64,000 nucleotides of DNA, from the NCBI GenBank assembly GCA_933228675.1, contig OW121744.1, positions 19,839,918 to 19,903,917 on the forward strand, in the 5' to 3' direction. A model generated the notes under the pieces. It made no database searches and was not told the DNA's origin. It saw only the letters and a list, made by a program, of their open reading frames with translations. A program made the translations under genes and the position numbers. The stretch comes from Stomorhina lunata. Taxonomy: Eukaryota > Arthropoda > Insecta > Diptera > Rhiniidae. How positions within the stretch are numbered: the first letter of the stretch is position 1; each line of letters opens with the position of its first letter. This document shows, piece after piece, positions 37,901 through 48,835 of the stretch.

Positions 37901-38280
37901 TGAACTAGAACTGAACTAGAACTGAACTAGAACTGAACTAGAACTGAACTAGAACTGAACTAGAACTGAACTAGAACTGAACTAGAACTGAACTAGAACT
38001 GAACTAGAACTGAACTAGAACTGAACTAGAACTGAACTAGAACTGAACTAGAACTGAACTAGAACTGAACTAGAACTGAACTAGAACTGAACTAGAACTG
38101 AACTAGAACTGAACTAGAACTGAACTAGAACTGAACTAGAACTGAACTAGAACTGAACTAGAACTGAACTAGAACTGAACTAGAACTGAACTAGAACTGA
38201 ACTAGAACTGAACTAGAACTGAACTAGAACTGAACTAGAACTGAACTAGAACTGAACTAAAACTGAATTAGAACTGAACG
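34931..38280 (-). repeat. 11-bp satellite array B (CTAGAACTGAA), about 304 copies
   Basis: Reverse complement of array A. The first units are irregular (ACAAGAGCTGAAC near 34955, CTACAACTG near 35055) and the last two are mutated (CTAAAACTGAATTAG). Between these the copies appear identical for about 3.1 kb. With array A it encloses roughly 3.1 kb containing the minisatellite, both MITEs and the carrier gene. Confidence 0.97.
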
Positions 38281-38745
38281 ATAAGTATACCACATTACCC
38301 GCACTTCCTCTGTACATTATTTTTCTAAAGCCCTTTGAATGTGTAAAATTAGTTTGCTTTCAATCTTCACTTTAATTTTGCTGACTAACTTATTCATAGT
38401 TTGTGGCACAATAGTAACAATAATGTTAGTTTTTCCTTTACAACTTGGAAAACTAAACCCTTTTACGGATTACGGGTTTCATATACTTTGAGATTTCATT
38501 TTAGTATTTGGTATTAACAAATTATTTTTTTAGTTTTTAACTTGCAAAAAAATAAAGTTGTTGAAACTTGAAAATCACAAAGTTTTTAGTTTTTGTTTTA
38601 GTTATAAATTCTACTTTGGTTTCGTTTGACATCGAAGTATAGAATTGTTTTGCACATATCAGAGATGGCTGTAATATAATTTTGGGGGTAAAAGGGGAAA
38701 AATTATATGAATGCTAATAAAATATATGTAAAAAGTTATTTTTAG

Positions 38746-38810
38746 TTTTGACAAAATTTGAAAACACAGTGACACCCTTTAATTGCTTGTAACGTCCGCA
38801 CATGTACTTT
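38746..38810 (+). repeat. 65-bp dispersed repeat, copy 1
   Basis: Starts TTTTGACAAAATTTGAAAAC and includes ACAGTGACACCC and TAACGTCCGCACATGTAC. It is nearly identical to 41041-41107, about 2.3 kb away in the same orientation. Confidence 0.85.
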
Positions 38811-39790
38811 TTTCATTATACTTTTTGTACATAAATTAATGCTTTTCAAATTGGGTTATATTTGCTGAAGTTTTTCGGAAGATATCTAGTTTTAAGTAAG
38901 AAGGGGATTTATAGAAGTATTTGAGTAACGTCCGCAAAGCTGTTGTATTTCTATTATAGCGAAAAAATATATTAACTTTAAAAAACATAAGTTTTGGATA
39001 TTGTTTAAACTACAAAACTTATCTTTATTCAAAAACCTCTTGGTCTATCTCCGCCACTGAACTTTTGATATATCACTTTTTCTCTGGGTATTGATATGCT
39101 TTTAAGCACAAAAGGTAAAACTTTGTTGCTTTTGTTGTTTTATGTCATTTTGCGTTAATAATAAATTTCCCCAATGACACAGTATTTCCACTTTTACACA
39201 AGAGCACAAAATGGAAAAAGGGTTAAGTTGGGTGGTTACTTGGCCGATTTCATATATGCGTTAGTTTTTTCTATTGTTTCTTTTTCTCATTCCTCCCGTC
39301 ATGTTGGTTGGCATTTACTAGGTTTTCTGCACGTTGATAGTTTATCACGAAAACATTTCACTTACGTGTGTAATTTAGGTACTTTTTTTGCCTTTCCCTA
39401 TTTTATACGAGTAATAGTAAGTGGAGAAGTTTTGTTCTTATTCAAAAGTTTTAAACATGCCATATGATTTTTCATCATTCGGTGTATTCGAGCTTGCATT
39501 AGAGTCATACATTTTATGCAATAAACCGTAAAGTAGTCGTCATTCTGATTATGACGATGACAATGATGATTTTAATTTCAAAAAATAAATGGTAAAAGTA
39601 AATGACATGAAATGGGTGAAAATATGAGCTTATTAGTGGGATATTAAACTAAAGGAGTCTAATAAGCTCGTACAAGGGAATATTAAAAAAATAGTAAAAT
39701 TGATTTGATAAATTTTTAATGGAGATTGGGCAAAAAAGAAAATTTATTTGTAAACGAAAAATTCTTCGATATTTTCTTCAAACGATAACC

Positions 39791-39915
39791 CTGTTCTAGT
39801 TGAAAATCCTACAAATGGGAGACCTAGTGGGTAAAGATAATTCGAGTACGCCGAATTCGTTGGTGCTAACCGGTTAGCTCTTGTTTTCGAGATATAGCGT
39901 TATAAAAAAATTGAT
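39791..39915 (+). repeat. 125-bp dispersed repeat, copy 1
   Basis: Shares CTAGTTGAAAA, GGTAAAGATARTTCGAGTAC, a GGTGYTAACCG block, TAGCTCT and ATAGCGTTAT with 42619-42750, in the same order and orientation. It ends GCGTTATAAAAAAATTG and passes into the CGTTATAAAA satellite within about 50 bp. Confidence 0.75.
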
Positions 39916-39944
39916 TTAATTTCCTTTCGAAAAATTTTTATAAC

Positions 39945-41895
39945 AAAAAATTTTCCATGAAACGATTTTTATAAATAAAATTTTTTATAACGAAAATTTT
40001 TTTTTAAAAATTTTTATAAAAAAAAAAAATAATTAATAGTTCAATATTTGTTTTTTTTATAAAAATTTTTGAAAAGAAAATTTTTAGTTACAAAAAAATT
40101 TCTTTATAAAAATTGTTTTATGGAATTTTTTTTTATACAAATTTTTCGAATGAAAATTTTTTGTCATAAAAATTTTTCTATTGAAAATTTTTCGTTATTA
40201 AAATTTTGTTATTGATAATATTTCGAAACAAAATTTTTGACATTTTTCTAAAGAAAGTTTTTCGTTATAAAAAATTTTCTATTGAAAATTTTTCGTTATA
40301 AAAAATTTTCTATTGAAAATTTTTCGTTATAAAAAATTTTCTATAGAAAATTCTTCGTTATAAAAAATTTTCTATAGAAAATTTTTCGTTATAAAAAATT
40401 TTCTATAGAAAATTTTTCGTTATAAAAAATTTTCTATAGAAAATTTTTCGTTATAAAAAATTTTCTATAGAAAATTTTTCGTTATAAAAAATTTTCTATA
40501 GAAAATTTTTCGTTATAAAATATTTTCTATAAAAATTTTTCGTTATAAAAAATTTTTCTATTTTATAAAAAATTTTCTATAGAAAATTTTTCGTTATAAA
40601 AAATTTTCTATAGAAAATTTTTCGTTATAAAAAATTTTCTATAGAAAATTTTTCGTTATAAAAAATTTTCTATAGAAAATTTTTCGTTATAAAAAAATTT
40701 TCTATAGAAAATTTTTCGTTATAAAAAATTTTTTATAGAAAATTTTTAGTTATAAAAAATTTTCTATAGAAAATTTTTCGTTATAAAAATTTTTCTATAG
40801 AAAATTTTTCGCTATTAAATTTTTTCTATAGAATATTATTTGTTATAAAAATTTTTATAAAAATTTTTCTATAAAAAATTGTTTGTTATAAAAATTTTTC
40901 AATAGAAAAGTGTTTGTTATAAATTTGTTATATAGATGTAAAATGTTTCTATAGTAAAATTTCGTTACAAAAATTTGTCTAAAGAAAATTTTTCTATAGA
41001 AAATTTTCCTTACCAAAATTTTTCGTTACCAAAATTTTTTTTTTGACAAAATTTGAAAACACAGTGACACCCCTTAATTTGCTTGTAACGTCCGCACATG
41101 TACTTTTAGAATAAATATAAAATTTTCTATAGAAAATTTTTCGTTATAAAAAATTTTCTATAGAAAATTTTTCTTTATAAAAATTTTTCGTTATAAACAT
41201 TTTTCTATAGAAAATTTTTCGTTATAAAAATTTTTCGTTATAAACATTTTTCTATAGAAAATTTTTCGTTATAAAAATTTTTCTATAGAAAATTTTTCGT
41301 TAAACAAATTTTTCTATGAAAAAGTTTTTGTTATAAAAATTTTTCTATGAAAAAGTTTTTGTTAAAAAATTTTTCTATGAAAATTACTTTTGTTTTAAAA
41401 ATTGTTTCTATAGAAATTTGTTTGTTATAAAATTTTTCTATAGAAAATTTTGGGCTATTAAAATTTTTCTAAAGAAAATTATTTGTTATAAAGATTTTTA
41501 TAAAAATTTTTCTATAAAAGATTGTTATAAAAATTTTTCAATAAAAAATTTTTTGTTATAAATTTGTTATATAGATGTAAAATGTTTCTATAGTAAAATT
41601 TCGTTACAAAAATTTGTCTAAAGGAAATTTTTCTATAGAAAATTTTCCTTACCAAAATTTTTCGTTACCAAAATTTTTTTAATAGAAAATTTTTCCTCAT
41701 GAAAATTTTTCTTTATCAAAATTTTTCTTATAAATTTTTTTTTGTATAGAAAAATTTTTGTTACCAAAATTTTTCTATAGAAAATTTCTCTTTATCAAAA
41801 TTTTTCTATAAAAATTTTTCGTTACCAAAATTTTTCTATAGAAAATTTTTGGTTATAAAAATTTTTCTATAAAAATTTTTCTATATATATAAAGT
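39945..41895 (-). repeat. AT satellite, CGTT-oriented block
   Basis: 31-bp units of TTTTTCGTTATAAAAAATTT and TCTATAGAAAA, well homogenised at 40320-40520 and 40570-40790. A segment of about 120 bp (40921-41040) is duplicated 639 bp downstream at 41560. The first copy is interrupted by the 65-bp insert at 41041. After 41600 the array degenerates into TTACCAAAATTTTTC variants. Confidence 0.9.
41041..41107 (+). repeat. 65-bp dispersed repeat, copy 2, inside the satellite
   Basis: Near-identical to 38746-38810 (one extra C and one extra T seen). It lies within the CGTTATA array, with satellite units on both sides. Confidence 0.85.
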
Positions 41896-42924
41896 TTGAT
41901 AGAAAATTTATCGATATTTCTTTTTTTTTATTATACATACATATATCAGTTACACTTTGGCTCATCTCCTTCGAGATGTGTTCAAATAATGTTTGACTTT
42001 AAACTTCATTGACATGAACCTAATTAACTCAAGAGGAAAATATTGTCAAAACTAAAACGTAAATGTTTTTGACACTTTATCACACGCAGCCAATGACAGG
42101 GCAATTCATCTGAACGGTCTTAGCTTTATGGGTAAAAACCTATTTACACCTACATAAAATACATATTCTCGTTCGTATCTGCTCCAAGAAGTAAAATAGT
42201 AAAATTAAACAAAAAAGTAGAAATAAACTACAACCTGTCAATATCAATTGTATTTGGATTTGAACTCTACAACTATGACATTGAGGAACGACATTCACGT
42301 TATTTTTGCATTTAACACGACACGAATTTATTCAATATTAAAAAAAAATATATATGAAATTTTTCGAAGACAGCAAAAAACCCCAAGTGTTAAGTTAAAT
42401 TCGACAGAGAGTGCGAAATAATGAAATAACCCTTATTGACAGTTCGAATTGAAAAACGAAAAGCGAAGTCGAGGAAAGTGTTAGCACATAAAATGGGAAG
42501 GGTGATATTAAAATTGAATCGTTTATGTCAAAAGGACTTTTGACATTTTTTTATTTATAAAAAAAAAAAAATTTCTTTTAGATCTTCACACTTAGTCCAA
42601 CGTTTCTCCACTTACATTGTACTAGTTGAAAAAACTGACAAAAGGGAATCCTTTAGGTAAAGATAGTTCGAGTACTCTGATTTCAATGGTGTTAACCGAT
42701 TTTATAGATAAGCTCTAGTTTTCAAGACATAGCGTTATTTAAAAAATTGGGGTGGTTGCGCAATAAATATTCTCGTAACTCAAAACTGTTCATTTCCTTT
42801 AACTTAGTAAAAAATCGAAATTCGACAACAAAATTATCTTTCAGCAACACTAATTATTTTTTAATTAGAACAGTCGTTTTGGAAACAAATTTTTTTGTTT
42901 GCAAATTTTTTTTTTTTGAAAAAT
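41896..42924. other. Unique island flanked by inverted satellite blocks
   Basis: No gene was recognised. Contains the second copy of the 125-bp dispersed repeat at 42619-42750. The short open frame at 42747-42941 reads into the array and is not supported. Confidence 0.55.
42619..42750 (+). repeat. 125-bp dispersed repeat, copy 2
   Basis: Copy of 39791-39915 with substitutions and a short insertion (TTTTATAGATAA), ending ATAGCGTTATTTAAAAAATT. An AT satellite starts about 170 bp further on, here in the opposite orientation. Confidence 0.75.
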
Positions 42925-44750
42925 CACAAAATTTTCTATAGAAAATTTTATAAAAAAAAATTTCTATAGAAAAATTTTTATAACGATAAACAAATTTGAA
43001 TAACGAGAAATTTTCTATAGAAAAAAATTTAAAACGAAAAATTTTCGATAAAAAATTTACTACATAAAAATTTTTATAGTTTTCTATAGAAACATTTTTA
43101 AATCGAAAAATTTTCTATAGAAAAATTTTTATAACGAAAAATTTTCTATAGAGAAATTTTTATAACAAAAAAGTTTCTATAGAAAACTTTTTCTATAGAA
43201 AACTTTTGTAATAACGAAAAATTTTCTATAGAAAAATTTTTATAACGAAAAGTTTTCTATAGAAAAATTTTTATAACGAAAAATTTTCTATAGAAAAATT
43301 TTTATAACGAAAAGTTTTCTATAGAAACATTTTTATATCGAAAAATTTTCTATAGAAAAATTTTTATAACGAAAAATTTTCTATAGAAAAATTTTTATAA
43401 CGAAAAATTTTCTATAGAAAAATTTTAAGAACTAAAAATTTTCTATAGAAAAACTTTTATAACGAAAAGTTTTTATAACGAAAAATTTTCTATAGAAAAA
43501 TTTTTATAACGAAAAATTTTCTATAGAAAAATTTTTATAACGAAAAATTTTCTATAGAAAAATTTTTATAACGAAAAATTTTCTATAGAAACATTTTTAT
43601 AACGAAAAATTTTCTATAGAAAAATTTTTATAACGAAAAATTTTCTATAGACAAATTTTTAGAACGAAAAATTTTCTATAGAAAAACTTTTATATCGAAA
43701 AATTTTTATAACGAAAAAGTTTCGATAGAAAAATTTTTGTAACGAAAAATTTTCTATAGCAAAATTTTTGTAACGAAAAATTTTCTATAGAAAAATCTTT
43801 GTAACGAAAAATTTTCTATAGAAAAATTTTTGTAACGAAAAATTTTCTATACAAAAATTTTTGTAACGAAAAATTTTCTATAGAAAAATTTTGATAACGA
43901 AAAATTTTCTATAGAAAAATTTTTATAACGAAAAATTTTCTATAGAAAAATTTTTATAACGAAAAATTTTCTATAGAAAAATTTTTGTAACGAAAAATTT
44001 TCTATAGAAAAATTTTTGTAACGAAAAATTTTCTATAGAAAAATTTTTGTAATGAAAAATTTTCTATAGAAAAATTTTTGTAATGAAAAATTTTCTATAG
44101 AAAAATTTTGATAACGAAAAATTTTCTATAGAAAAATTTTTATAACGAAAAATTTTCTATAGAAAAATTTTTATAACGAAAAATTTTCTATAGAAAAATT
44201 TTTATGACGAAAAATTGTCTATAGAAATATTTTTATATCGAAAAAATTCTTTAGAAATATTTTAATTCCAAAAAATGTCTATAGAAAAGTTTTTATAACA
44301 AAAAATTTCTGTGGAAAAATTTTTATAACGAAAAACTTTCTATAGAAAAATTTTCATAGAACAATTTTTATAACGAAAAGTTTTCTATTGAAAAATTTTT
44401 ATAATGAAAAATATTCTATTGAAAAATTTTTATAATGCAAAATGTTTTATGGAAAAATTTTTATAACTAAAAATTTTCTTTAGAAAAATTTTTATAATGA
44501 AAAGTTTTCTATAGAAAAATTTTTATAACGAAAAATTTTTTTAGAAAAATTTTTATAACGAAAAATTATTTAGGGAAAAATTTTGATAATAAAAAATTGT
44601 CTATCGATAAATTTTTGAAACAAACAATTTTTTTAGAAAAATTCATGAAAAATTCTATAGAAAATTTTTGTAGTGAAAATTTTTCTATAGAAAATTTTTT
44701 GAAATGAAAAATTTTTAAAATGAAAAATTTTTAAAATGAAAAATTTTTCT
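42925..44750 (+). repeat. AT satellite, AACG-oriented block
   Basis: 31-bp units of TATAACGAAAAATTTT and CTATAGAAAAATTTT, well homogenised at 43220-44210. TTGTAACG variant units cluster at 43735-44100. Units decay after 44220. Confidence 0.92.
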
Positions 44751-45535
44751 ATAGACAATTTTTCGCTAAAAAAAATTTTATACAGAACATTTTTCGTTGA
44801 AAAATGTTCGTCATAAAATTTTTGTATAGAAAAATTTTTGTTATAAAAATTTTTCTATAGAAAATTTTTCTTTATTTACAAAAAACTTTTCGTTATAAAA
44901 ATTTTCTATAGAAAATTCTATAGAAAATTTTCTATAGAAAATTCTATAGAAAATTTTTCATTATAGAGATTTTTCTGTAAAAATTTTTTGTTATAAAAAT
45001 TTTTCTATACAAACTTTTTCGTTATTCTTCCATAGACAATTTTTTCTATTGAAAATTTTTCTTTGAAAATTTTTCTATAGAAAATTTTTCTGTATTAAAA
45101 TGTTTCTATAGAAAATTTTTTTTACAAAAATTTTTCTATAGAAAATTTTTATAACAAAAAATTTTTAAAAATAAAAAATTTTAAAGGAATTTTTTGTTAT
45201 AAAATTTTTTTGTAAAAATTTTTTGTTATAAAAATTTTTCTATACAAAATTTTTTCGTTATAAAAATTTTTCTATAGAAAACTTTTCTATAGAAAATTGT
45301 TTGTTATAAAAATTTTTCGTTACAAAAATTATTCTTAAAAAATTTTGGTTATAAAATCTTTTCTATAATAAATTATTCTTTAAAATTTATTTTTTTATAA
45401 AAATTATTCTAAAAAATTTTTCGTTATAAAATTTTTTCTATAAAAAATTTTTCGCTAAAAAAATTTTTCTATAAACAATTTTTCGCTATAAAAATTTTTG
45501 TTATAAAAATTTTTCTGTAAGAAAATAAAAAATCT
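44751..45535 (-). repeat. AT satellite, CGTT-oriented block, degenerate
   Basis: The orientation flips near 44750 to TTCGTTATAAAAATTTTTC units. Copies are diverged and mixed with GAAAATTCTATAGAAAATTT duplications around 44905-44955. It ends about 250 bp downstream of the Gly-rich gene's stop codon. Confidence 0.85.
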
Positions 45536-45580
45536 TTTAAAATTTTGTTTTATAAAATTTTTTTTAATAATTCATAAATA

Positions 45581-45586
45581 TTTATT
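45581..45586 (-). other. Poly(A) signal of the Gly-rich gene
   Basis: AATAAA on the minus strand, about 200 nt after the stop codon at 45787-45789. Confidence 0.55.
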
Positions 45587-45786
45587 TACAATAGATAAAA
45601 TAATAAAAATAAAATGTTTTATAAATAAAATAGCACGATAATGTCTTAAATAAGCTAATAATGATGAACATAAATAATGATCATAGGGAAAGAGTTTGTA
45701 GTGTAGTCAGGCACGAAGCCTTTGTAGAGTGTAGAGTGGTAGAAGAAAATGGACTAGACTTAAGGTGGCAATAATATACCTAGAAA

Positions 45787-47739
45787 TTACCAGCCACCGC
45801 CACCGCCGCCAGAAACAGACCAGCCACCACTGGAGCTGCCACCGGAAGACCAGCCAGAACCAGAGGAATATGAAGAACCACCGTGGGAGCTACCGCCAGA
45901 TGAGGCAGCTAAAGCAGCAATTTTAAGGCTGTCATCGTGACCTGAACCGGAAGAGTAGCCACCACCGGAGGAATAGCCACCACCGGAGCTGTAGCCGCCG
46001 GAACTGCCATGACCGGAAGCGGTAGAGGCGGCAAGAGCGGCAATTTGGGCAGAATCATCATGACCACCACCATAAGAGTAGCCACCGCTACCGCCTGAAG
46101 AGTAGCCACCACCACCACCACCGCCGCCTGCAGAAGCAGCAGCTATGGCAGCAATCTTGGCAGAGTCATCACCATGACCCCCTGAGGAGTAGCCACCACC
46201 TGAGGAATAGCCACTACCAGAGGAATAACCACCGGAAGATGAGGAAGTTGAAGCAGCTAAGGCAGCAATTTGAGCAGCATCACTATGACCACCGGAAGAG
46301 TAGCCACCACCCGAAGAGTAACCACCACCACCGGAGGAGTAACCACCATGACCGCCAGAAGAAGAGCCGGCGGCTGCAATGGCAGCAATTTGGGCAGTAT
46401 CACCATGACCACCTGAGGAGTAACCGCCACCGGAAGAGTAACCACCATGACCGCCAGAAGATGAGCCGGAAGCAGCAGCTATGGCAGCGATTTGAGCAGC
46501 ATCGCCATGACCACCTGAAGAATAACCGCCGCCTGAAGAGTAGCCACCACCAGAGGAATAACCATGAGAACTAGAGCTGCCAGCAGTAGCAGCTAAAGCA
46601 GCAATATGGGCTGTAGAATGAGAACCACCTGAAGAGTAACCACCGCCTGAGCTGCCGCCATAGGAATAACCGCCATGACCTCCACCACCATGACCACCAA
46701 CAGTTTCTTCGATAACAGCATAAGTATTGACATGAGAAGCACCACCGCCAGAGCTATGGCCACCGCCATAACCACCGTGACCACCACCATGACCGCCAGC
46801 ACTTTGAATGACAACAGTATGTTCAGCAGCACCGCCATGACCACCACCAGAGCTATAGCCTCCATGGCCACCACCATGACCGCCACCACCACCATGACCT
46901 CCAGCATCAGCAACAATTACAGTTTCGTGACCTCCATGACCACCACCAGAGCTATAGCCTCCATGACCACCGTGACCGCCACCATGACCACCACCATGAC
47001 CTCCAGCATCGGCAACAATAATAGTTTCGTGACCACCATGACCACCACCAGAGCTATAGCCTCCATGACCGCCATAGCCCCCATGACCACCGCCATGTCC
47101 ACCACCATGACCGCCAGCTTCAGCAACGATAACAGTTTCATGACCACCTCCATGACCACCACCGCCATAGCCACCATGACCACCTCCATGACCACCTCCA
47201 TGGCCACCACCATGACCGCCAGCATCAGCAACGATTATAGTTTCATGACCACCTCCATGACCACCACCGCCATAACCACCATGTCCGCCGCCATGACCAC
47301 CATGACCGCCAGCATCTTCAATGATAACAGTTTCGTGACCACCATGACCGCCGCCATGTCCGCCGAAGCCACCACCATGACCGCCGCCTCCATGACCATG
47401 ACCAGCATCTTGTATGATGATAGTATGTTCACCACCACCACCATGGCCATGACCGCCACCACCACCTCCCAAGAGACCACCATGCAAAGGACCAATAACA
47501 TCACCATGTCCATGATCGTGATGCTCTATATGGCCACCACCACCGCCGCCGCCACCGCCTCCAGATTCGGGCAAATGTATTCTAATATGTACATGTTCCT
47601 TGCCAAAGGTGGGTTTGCCATGGCACACGCTACTGGCTACCAGCAAAACAGATAACTATAGGAAAAATTTATAATTTCATTATTTAACACATTTCAAAAT
47701 TTTCTTTTAATTTTCACTCACGATCATCCACTTTGCCAT
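45787..47739 (-). CDS. Secreted Gly/His/Ser-rich repeat protein, probably extracellular or cuticular
   Basis: Two minus-strand exons: 47722-47739 (MAKWMI) and 45787-47655, joined across a 66-nt intron (donor ATC|GTGAGT, acceptor CTATAG|TTA, phase 0). The product has 628 residues. The N-terminus MAKWMILSVLLVASSVCHG is a clear signal peptide, with cleavage likely near residue 19. The mature start is KPTFGKEHVHIRIHLPE. A poly-Gly stretch and His-rich linker follow. Residues of about 82-325 carry seven HE[TH]xxIVxxAGGHG units set in GGHGG repeats. Residues of about 354-615 carry seven DxAxIAA[LI]AA units separated by GYSSGG repeats. The end is Trp/Gly/Ser (GWSVSGGGGGGW). There is no Rebers-Riddiford chitin-binding motif. 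The alternation of short hydrophobic strands with Gly-rich linkers is typical of structural matrix proteins of cuticle, eggshell or silk. The gene is far more GC-rich than its surroundings, as Gly/His codons dictate. I do not recognise a named orthologue. Confidence 0.85.
47656..47721 (-). other. 66-nt intron in the signal-peptide region
   Basis: Donor GTGAGT (47721-47716) and acceptor AG (47657-47656), preceded by a T-rich tract. An intron right after the first few codons is common in insect cuticle-type genes. Without it the protein lacks an ATG start and half the signal peptide. Confidence 0.8.
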
Positions 47740-47893
47740 TTTGTTAAGTAAAAATTTTGAAACTTCCTTTTTTGTGACTTGTTTTACACACCCCGGTTTT
47801 GTTTTTTGTACGAGTTAAAAATAAAAAAAAAAATAAATAAATCCAATTTGGGTTATGGGTATGTAAGTTCCTTGTACGGTATCAAACCACAAA

Positions 47894-47928
47894 TGATGCG
47901 TTAGCTGTCACAGTGCGGCACATTTATA
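47894..47928 (-). promoter_or_regulatory. Probable core promoter of the Gly-rich gene
   Basis: TATAAA is read on the minus strand from 47928 to 47923. An initiator-like TCATTT, with its A at 47894, lies 34 bases downstream. This predicts a 5'-UTR of about 155 nt before the ATG at 47739. Confidence 0.5.
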
Positions 47929-48835
47929 CAAGCTCTTAACTCCAGAGCCATTGCATAGGGGTGTTATGTAAGCAGCCGTAACAAAATAAGCTCATTTTTA
48001 CAAAGCCAAACGACAAACAGTAACAACTACAATTGTAATGTACGATCAGCTAAAACCCTCTCTACTGCTGCTCTAAGCTCAAGAAAAGCAATAACAAAAT
48101 ACACACAAACATGTTGCAACAACAAATAGCAAAAAAAAAAAAACAACCGAATGTAATCATTTAGTTAAGACGAACGATTAAAAGCATCGCATCATGCATA
48201 CGACAAAAACGAAGAGTCACAATAACAGTAAAAACAATAACGATCAGCCAAGGCAACAACATCTAAACATAACGAACGACCCAACGAACAAAAGATTAAA
48301 AGAGCTATCGGTTTAGCAAAACAATAACAATAATAACCGACGACGACCCCTCAAACAAATGATCAAGTAAGCGTTCGTTCGTTCGACCGATCGATCGATC
48401 GACCTAACATCTCTTACAACAAATGCTTCGAATTGAAGCCAACCAGTTTAACACTTACTCTTACTTTCAAGTGCTACGAGTTCACATAACAAAAATTTAA
48501 ACATTTGATCAAAATTCAGGAAACTTTTGCTTTTTAAAATGCTTTTTTGTTTATATTAAAATTTCATTTGAAAACTCCCCAAAACCAAAGTCAAAGAAAT
48601 AGAGGAAGAAGAGAGCTAAAGATCGTCATGAAAGCAATAAGATAAACTTGAAATCTCTGTTTAATCTCAGCTAAATTTTGATTATAAAAAAAATTATTGT
48701 GGTAGGTTGTGGTAGATCCATTGTATATAAATATAGAAAAACCTTTGCAAATAAAAAGGTAAGAAAGTAGTCTCTAGTTAAGATCGATCAGATGATACCC
48801 TACAGTTCTTAGACAAATTTTAAACCTCTTATTTA
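47929..48835. other. Upstream region of the Gly-rich gene
   Basis: Less AT-rich than the islands elsewhere, with CAA/AAC-rich stretches and a (GTTC)n-(GATC)n microsatellite at about 48371-48402. It probably contains upstream regulatory sequence, but no factor site can be assigned confidently. No additional exon was recognised. Confidence 0.45.

Larger units (their letters stand above)
38281..39944. other. Unique island with two dispersed repeats
   Basis: No gene was recognised. A plus-strand open frame of 97 codons at 39174-39467 has no recognisable domain or splice context. The island contains the 65-bp segment at 38746-38810, which recurs at 41041-41107, a second TAACGTCCGCA at about 38928, and the segment at 39791-39915, which recurs at 42619-42750. 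Confidence 0.55.

Noticed and set aside
39174..39467. 97-codon plus-strand open frame in a unique island
   Set aside because: No recognisable domain, no signal peptide of normal form, no promoter or splice context. This length is expected by chance.
45909..47655. Several open frames on both strands overlapping the Gly-rich gene
   Set aside because: They are shadows of GC-rich GGN/CAY codons. Only one frame has a signal peptide, splice sites and coherent repeats.
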